In this document: piece by piece, positions 57,290 to 64,000 of the stretch
Position numbering within the stretch: the stretch's first letter is position 1
How the letters are laid out: each line of letters starts with the position of its first letter
Origin: Spirometra erinaceieuropaei
Lineage: Eukaryota; Platyhelminthes; Cestoda; Diphyllobothriidea; Diphyllobothriidae
Length of the DNA stretch: 64,000 bases
Direction of reading: 5' to 3'
Assembly (NCBI GenBank): GCA_902702965.1
Contig: CACRXP010000071.1
Location: 681,584-745,583, forward strand
Position numbers and translations under genes: made by a program
Notes under the pieces: model-generated
What the model saw: the letters and a program-made list of their open reading frames with translations, nothing else
Databases searched by the model: none
Told to the model about the DNA's origin: nothing

Positions 57290-58400
57290 AGTCTGTGGCG
57301 ATTTCATCACACGTTTTCGCGGCAGCACATGTAACCGAGTTGGCCCATGCGATGACTGAATGTACGAGAGCAACGCGAATAGTCGAAGTGATAACGACGG
57401 GTGTGTGGGTGTGTGCACTCCAAACGGGCCACGTGTTAGATGCGCTGGACCAACACGGGGGCCACATCGGATTCTGGCAGGCGATATCTGTGCGCAATAA
57501 CAAATGCCAACATTTGCGGGGTGCGCTGGCGGACCCTGTTGTCGGCACTCGTCGCATAACTGGACTACTGCCACCACCCCATTGTCTTGTAGTCAAAATC
57601 CTGGTCATTTGTCTGTGGACCAGGGGGTGCGGATTGGAACGCCAAGGCGAGGATCCGTCCAAGCCATCCACCTGCAGTCTCCCCCGTCTCCGGTCTTCTT
57701 AACTTGATCTTGACACCGGGCTCAGGCGGGGGAGGAGGAGAGAGTGTAGGCAGATGCTACGCAAGTCTACTGGCACTAGAAACCCCTGCGTAAGTCACCG
57801 TCCCTGCTCCACAATGCAGTCTGTGGGGCACACCGCGGACATAATCGAAATCGGTGGTCGAACTGTCGTCGTGTGTGTGTGTGTGTGTGTGTGTTGGGGC
57901 TTCAGGCACTGGTTCGTCAGTGTCCGTCTGACAAATTCGTCAATGACTTGCCAGGCTGATGTGTGGTGTGCATGTGCGGTGCAGTGTGAATGAAATAAGT
58001 TGGGGGATACTGAGTCGGTTGGGGTCGCCATGTTGTCATTGTCACCCGCGCCGTTTGATGGGGACTTGTTAGTGCTAAATATAGGGGAGTTGGTGAGTTT
58101 TTGAAGTACGCATAATGTGTACATATTGCAGCGAATTCTGCTGTCGTGGATACGCATGTAACCGAAAAGGCCCAGTGGCGAGTCAATATGCGTGGACAGT
58201 ACGTCAGCGAGGGTGGATGCGACGAGTGTATGCTAGGGCTACTAGCACTGGTGCGCCGGTCACAGTGCGATGGATTCGCAAGTGACCGACCAGACCGACG
58301 CGTGAGGTGAATGTGCGATCGCGGTGAGGACAGGGTGGGACCGAGTTCGCACCGTTGGTGGTGGGACAACGATGGGAAAGATAGTGCGGACTGCAATTCA
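57290..58400 (-). pseudogene. Relic of the C2H2 finger array of the LINE
   Basis: Minus strand from 58,400: CPHRDRTFTSRVGLVGHLRI (about 58,320-58,260) with linker TVTGAPV, a degraded HCTAHAHHTSAWQVIDEF finger near 57,960, and DYSRCSRTFSHRMGQLGYMC near 57,390-57,330, matching LNCPHCPRTF.HRMGLFGHM of the intact array. Interrupted by a family-B insertion of opposite orientation at 57,540-57,894. Confidence 0.6.
57540..57894 (+). repeat. Family-B copy with (GT)n 3' tail
   Basis: Reverse complement of the family-B start: the plus strand ends GGTGGTCGAACTGTCGTC at 57,852-57,871 and continues directly into (GT)n at 57,871-57,894. In LINE orientation this is a plus-strand, 5'-truncated insertion whose 3' end carries a simple repeat. 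Confidence 0.6.
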
Positions 58401-61332
58401 AAATAACTTTTCTTTAATCAAGGCCGTACACCACCTCATATTCAAGGGAACCGCTCTGCTTCTCAGCCCCGACGGAAAAACCTATTTAAAGGGGAAGTTT
58501 CAGATTCGCAAGCGCGGGGCCGAGGAGTTCAGAAATGTCTTCAGCTCGCTATCTGCGATCTCCGATGCCGCGATCGACCATGTGGAAAGAAGAACGACCT
58601 AGACCTGTCGCCTTTATTCCCTGAAACCTTAGCCTTAGGTTGAATTTTTGAACATTTTTATGCAGATAATCTTTTCTTTTTTATGTAAAATATATATTCT
58701 CAGTCTCCATAAACGGGTTTTTAGCGAATTCCAATATAGAGGTTTCTCAATCGAAAAATATGCCAGGTAAATTTCAGTTTTTTAATTTCCTCGGAAAGTA
58801 ATACGTCAAGTTGGAGTTAATCATTCAGATTGAATCTTTTTAGGTTCAGGGCAAAATTTACTACAAATATTTGAGCAGAAACCCATGTGTTTTTCCGAAA
58901 TAACAGCATAATATTCGAAAACAGCAGAAATATTTATGTCACGTTTTGGACCGAGCCCATAAAATTTCAATTGGAATGATTTTTTTCAAGCTAACGCGTT
59001 TATTTCCGAGATTAAAAGGGGTGAAATTTTATAACTAAACGGTGAACGCAGTGGGGCAATTTGATGAGATGGTCCACTTGCAGCTGTCATGCGGCGGCAG
59101 AATGTCCGCGAGACACCTTTCTAGGCTTTTAACCAGTACCTGTGCTATCATTATGGTAAAGCATGGAACGAATTATCTAAGACGCACACTCAGCCATTCC
59201 AAAAAATTGCTAAACAAATAAGCAAACATTGAACCTTTGGTTTTCTTAGCTGGCATGCACGTTTCCGTGAGACATTTGGCACGGTGATTCGATACAGTCC
59301 TCTGATTTAAAATGACATTAAGACTGTGCACAGGTATTTGGAAGCCTGGACTATCACAACTGTGGCTGGACATGATTAATTTTCTTGACTTGTGGAATTT
59401 ATAACTTCGATTTCGGCATCTTGACGCGTGCTTCGCCTGTACTTGACTCATTTAAAATGTTTTCCTTCCGAAAGACAAGGATTACATTATTTAAACTAAT
59501 TCTACCGCCCCTAACATGTTAGCATTTCATGAAGAGCAAATTGGTGAAAACCCAGCCTGATCTCCTGAGGAGCGGCATTAAAAAATTGGCTGACATATTT
59601 GAAAAAATCATACATTGCGTGCGCTTCAAGAAAACATTTGCGAGCAGCCGACATACCCTTTAAAATGATTTAGGGTTTTTCGGCCGTATAATAGGACACC
59701 GGGGAGACTACGTGCAGTTAAGGTTTAAATTAAAACTTAAGGTCACTATTTTATTTTGGGGCAAAATTGGTAGGCGAATATCAGTCCGATGAAACTCCTA
59801 CATATCTTTTGTGTGTCTGAATGAAAATATTTAATTGCGTTTTTGGAAAACTGGCATTTTATTTCGACAACAATACTGATAAACAAAGAGCATAGTCTCC
59901 TACACATCCCTGAACGTTAGTTGGCCGGCATTTAAATAAACATTCTGTCGCTAATCTGCACAAACTGCACTCAGAAATATTGTCAGCTGCGTATGTAGTT
60001 CTTAATTGTTTTCGGTGTTAGTATGAAAAACCATTCAGATCAACATAAAAATCACACAGTTGCCTAAATTTTCACAAACGTTGCGTTTTAAAAAGTTAAA
60101 TATTTGGATTCTAAAAGAACTCACTACTTGCTGTATCTTCATTCGCTCGGGATGACTTGATCGCCCTACCGGGAAGAATTACTCGAGTTAAGTCACGGAT
60201 TTGACTATTGTGAAACGTAATACATGAAGTAATGAAGACTTTCGAGTGAGCCTTTTTTAAACATGTGCGAGACTCATACTATTTCAAAAATACCTACCTA
60301 ATAATTGGACATTTTCGACAGCTTCGAAAACCAAACACTAATTTTCGTAAAGTCATAATTAAAATACATCCTTGCTAAACTTTTTAACACTTATATTTCC
60401 CTTCTTTTTTCACAAGAAGATGATTTGTCCATTTGTTTGAAATACGTTTTTTGATATTAAACTTTGCAATTTTTCAAAATTTACCGTGTGAACTTGGAGT
60501 ATGTTCTTGGGCACAACACTACTCAAGTTAGCGGCCGGCATCAACCAGTACACTATTGGCTGTCTGTTGCAGCTTGTGAATACTATGCTGCTATATTGCA
60601 AAAGATGATGCATGTCAGCTGAAGTATTCACATAAGCCTTCCAACCGGATCTGAGATGTCTAGAGCGGGAGAATAAACTTCAAGTTTGCATATAAATTTC
60701 CAAGAAAATTAGAAAGTTTAGCATTAAGACCGGAGTACATGATAGAAGGAATATGGGGAATGTTGAGAGACCCAATGATATGAGCAACCCTTCTTAACAG
60801 TAGCGCCATATCGGCGAAATATGTGTCTGGGTCGCTAGTTATTGCCCCTGATGGCAGAATGTCAAGTAATACATGGAGGATGGAGTCTTCAGTGCTATTA
60901 TATACGGCGCTCGTAATCGTAACTGCAGGATCAGAGCAATCATTTTCGAATTTAGAAATCTTTACGTTTCAATCCTAATCAAAAACGTATTCGTGGATGT
61001 GCTGCCAAAAGTAGACACCACCACATTTACAATGCAAGAATGCATAAATAAAGAAAAGGGATTTTGTGCAATAATAATTCATATCTCTTCTCGGTCCTAC
61101 TGGAGAAATTAGCATTTCTGAGACAGCTGCTGACCCTTGAAAAGAATTCTTCTATATGCCGCGACAGATCTTCTCTCTCGGAGTGTAGTATTCAGTCACG
61201 TGAGAGCCACGTGTATGAACTTTCTAACCGGCCCTAGATATGTTCTACTGATCTTTGTCTTTCTGAAAGGCACATTAATGTAAGCATTTACACCAATGGT
61301 ACCACCTGGCAAAATAGAAGCCAAAAAACACA
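58401..61332. other. AT-rich gene-free stretch
   Basis: Strongly AT-rich, with only short frames and blocks that may be old family-C-like repeats. Nothing can be classified with confidence. Confidence 0.35.
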
Positions 61333-61930
61333 TTGGTCGAAAACACGCAAGGATCAAGACTTCTGAAATTCAATTACAATACTATCTTTGTGTCCGCTGG
61401 AAATGGTGGTGTCAGTATCCCCATCGACATGACCATCTTTATTAACAAGACGAACGAAATCCTCAATGACAAAGAAGCCCCCACTCCAATCAGTGAAGAC
61501 CCAACGAACAGTTAACTCGCAGTTTTCGAGAAAAAGGCGAATGTGCTCGCTCGTCTGAACGTTGCAAGCTCCAATTACTACTTGTCCATGATAATCTACG
61601 ATTCCTATATCGCATACGCTTATGATCTTGCTAATGCGAACAAAGAAGTAGCTTCTGAAGATCATACCGTCACTAATGGGATCACCTACTCGCAATACTG
61701 CCAGGTGGTTGAAAGGGCACCTGGAGGACCTAACTCAGAGACAGAGCTATAGAAACAACAATGTTCACGCTTTCCTCGCAGGAATCTGAGCTACAATTGA
61801 GCTCTGATAAACGCATCCCGTCCTCTGAAGTTAAAACCGCGTTTTCTTCGTTACCGTAGGACTTCGCCATCGAAAGCATAGGTGAACGCTTAAAGAACAA
61901 TTTGGTTGATATCTTAACCCGCCATTATTG
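61333..61930 (+). pseudogene. Penelope-like element relic: N-terminal RT part
   Basis: GNGGVSIPIDMTIFINKTNE followed by ILNDKEAPTPISEDPTNS-stop-LAVFEKKANVLARLN resembles the PLE segment D-K-G-x-x-x-V-V-M-D...Y...K...L-x-D-x-x-x-Y...DPT. About 250 bp further, SSLP-stop-DFAIESIGERLKNNLVD resembles the motif A surroundings (SLFTxxP.DLAIE.I.). Similarity is from memory and the relic is badly broken. Confidence 0.5.
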
Positions 61931-62244
61931 AAACTGCCCGGTCTCCGTAATAGAGACTGCTGCTATTTCGACAGTAAGTACTACCGACAAGTCAGGGAAA
62001 ACTGAAGATTTCGTCAACCCCAGGACTACGTGATAAACTAGTTACACAGCGACTGGGAGATATTATTCATATTGTCAAGCCTAAGATATGACATCGGTAT
62101 GTGCTCGGCATGTTTGTCGAACTAAAAAGAACTGCGAAAAAGAATAAGTGCATAGAAAGCTGCACTACGTCTTTTGGACCCGATCTCTTTTCAGAGATGT
62201 TATCTATTGCAGGGAAGGCGTTCACTGATTTTTCTACGGGATAT

Positions 62245-62640
62245 TGTTGTCCCGTGTCGTCCCCGGGCTCGATCTAGAACCCTCGGGGGCGATCACACAG
62301 AGACCGGAATTATATGTAGAGGGAGAGAGACAGATAAGAGAGGTCAGGCTGGCCATTTCTGGCTTATTGATCATTGTAAGTCAGTTTTATAAAACAGACG
62401 TTTGCAGGATATGTTACTATTTCCCATCGGGATCGGTAGTTCAATGGTCTGCGAATCCGTGGTTGAACGTAGAACATAATGACGCTCGAGGATCAAAGGA
62501 ACGAAAATTCAGATATAAAGTTACGCAACCGATATCTAGTTGAGGCCGGTTGGCGATGGCTAACAAGTCAGAAATGTCCATTCCAATCTTTGTCAATGCA
62601 GCCTTTAGTACATATTTACAGTCGCTATACGAGTACCTGC
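62245..62640. repeat. Two SINE pieces in opposite orientation
   Basis: At 62,350-62,367 GGCCATTTCTGGCTTATT is the reverse complement of the AATAAGCCAGAAATGGCC block. At 62,545-62,600 a plus-oriented GCTAACAAGTCAGAAATGTC, CATTCCAATCTTTGTCAATG block follows. Flanking tRNA-like parts are degraded. Confidence 0.45.
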
Positions 62641-63329
62641 GAGCGCTGTAGATTGCGCTTAAAGCGTGACGAGATGAGCCTGTTTCGTATGACACCCGTG
62701 AACACACACCACCTTATATATGCACACGCGTACGTCAATGTTGCTAAGTGCGACGTTGGAAGAATACTTGCATTCAGTGACCGATCTCATGAAATGTTAA
62801 CATAAATCCTCAAATGTGTTTTCGGTCCAGAAGGACTACGTATGTGGAGTGGTAATATCGAATATCTTCTGGTATAAACTCAAGATATTTCAGTCATCTC
62901 ACGATACCTGTATTTGAATTCTCTGTTTTCCGGCGGCCTGCAAAAACCACAGGCTGTAAGAGTGGCTGCCTAAGCAGCATGGCGTTTCCAATCTTCATGA
63001 AAAACACACTTCAAAATATTCTTCCTCGTGCTCAATTAGCAGATAATAACTCCTTTAGATGTCATTCTCAGAAAACGGCTAACTTGGGGTTTGAAAACGT
63101 TTTTCAATTCCTTTCGTAATTTTGCCGTTGCACTTATTTTTGGGGTTTTCAGTCCAGATGCTGTACAAAATCGTGCATTCCTCTATATCATCAAGAAGTC
63201 TGTCATGAAAAGCATGTGTGGTTTTGTGATGAATATGACCTGTGTTGTATACTCTGTGAGAAGAATTAAAAAACGGACAGTTATGATGCGATTTGCATGA
63301 ACATTGCGCAGACTAAAAAGTATCTCATA
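62641..63329. other. No gene recognised
   Basis: Short open frames only; no repeat assigned. Confidence 0.3.
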
Positions 63330-63710
63330 TTTGGAAACTTTTAAAATTGAAAGTTTGCCTTTCGCCGAGTCTACAAGTTAAGGAAGGTTTTTTGCTTTCA
63401 AAAAGTACAAGAAAGTATATTCTTCTGTGTGTTTTCTGGGGAGTAAACTTAATTTTATTGATATGTCGAAAGCCAGTAGCTAACGTCCAAATTACTTCAC
63501 TAATCATTTTATTGCCGAGTTCAGTTCCCGTTGGTAGTCGAAAAGTAATGAATTCCAAAGTCGGCATTATGGCATTCCTGGAATATCTGAAGCCCTATAG
63601 TGAAAGCTAATCAGTATTACAACTCACCGTACGCATTTATCCTTAACTGAAAACGCATTTCGGAATTCCAATTAATATCTCATGGGATCAGTTATTGACT
63701 GTTGACATCT
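63330..63710. repeat. AT-rich interspersed repeat (family C)
   Basis: AAAGTCGGCATTATGGCATT, CCTGGAATATCTGAAGCCCT, AACTGAAAACGCATTTCGGA, CAATTAATATCTCATGGGAT and CAGTTATTGACTGTTGAC correspond in order to the blocks at 21,340-21,510. Confidence 0.5.
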
Positions 63711-64000
63711 TTGAATCGAAGGTTTTCTCAAGAGTATGGCCTACCAACTATAGCAATAAACAGAGGAGACCCTCTTTTCAGCTCATGGCGACCTTGTCAA
63801 TTTGTAAAAACCTTCGGTCATAGTTCGAAGGTTACGTTTCGAGGATGGAACTATTTCTATAAGATTAGTCGAGTAATAAACGACTCCGTACTAATTAAAC
63901 GAACTTTATGAAAACTGGCGCTAAAACTTGCAATCAGACGTTGCTTTTAGCTCAACCACATTCAAATTTGCAAATACCATCTCTATTATGATTGACATTC

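Overview
The window looks like nuclear DNA of a parasitic flatworm, most likely a tapeworm (perhaps diphyllobothriidean). This is inferred from one recognisable spliced gene with introns from about 40 bp to several kb and from the mix of retroelements: Penelope-like elements (PLEs) with GIY-YIG endonuclease, CR1/jockey-like LINEs, an RTE-like LINE with C2H2 fingers and tRNA-derived SINEs. There are no operons, bacterial genes, rRNA or CRISPR arrays.

About 550-22,650: a plus-strand, multi-exon homologue of DZANK1 (double zinc ribbon and ankyrin repeat protein 1). Ten consecutive exons from 8,066 to the stop at 22,645-22,647 join with compatible splice phases and encode five CxxC zinc-ribbon-like pairs, conserved middle segments and C-terminal ankyrin repeats. 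Two candidate upstream exons lie at 557-710 and 3,693-3,795; the true 5' end is probably outside the window. The introns are filled with retroelement debris: SINEs, PLE ends with hammerhead-ribozyme-like motifs, and copies of a repeat that I interpret as the 3' UTR of the finger-bearing LINE.

About 22,650-35,960: no convincing host gene. It holds a SINE, degenerate PLE termini and an old plus-strand relic of the RTE-like LINE (29,700-31,000).

About 35,960-54,060: dense nested retroelements. A CR1-like LINE (+, 35,964-40,342) is followed directly by an inverted, nearly identical copy of its first 2.29 kb (40,343-42,629). Both arms carry the same inactivating lesions. Next come a PLE fragment (+), a nearly complete CR1-like LINE (-, 43,901-47,725) whose 3' end interrupts that PLE, the RTE-like LINE with at least five C2H2 fingers (-, 51,190-47,813), and two PLE clusters facing each other, each ending in a hammerhead-like motif.

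About 54,060-64,000: AT-rich repeat-derived DNA with a second relic of the finger-bearing LINE (57,290-58,400), a further PLE relic (61,333-61,930) and SINE pieces. No host gene is recognised here.

Most interesting points: recurrent hammerhead motifs at PLE 3' flanks, the near-perfect 2.3 kb inverted duplication, and the LINE carrying a C-terminal C2H2 array whose 3' UTR seems to be the commonest repeat in the window.
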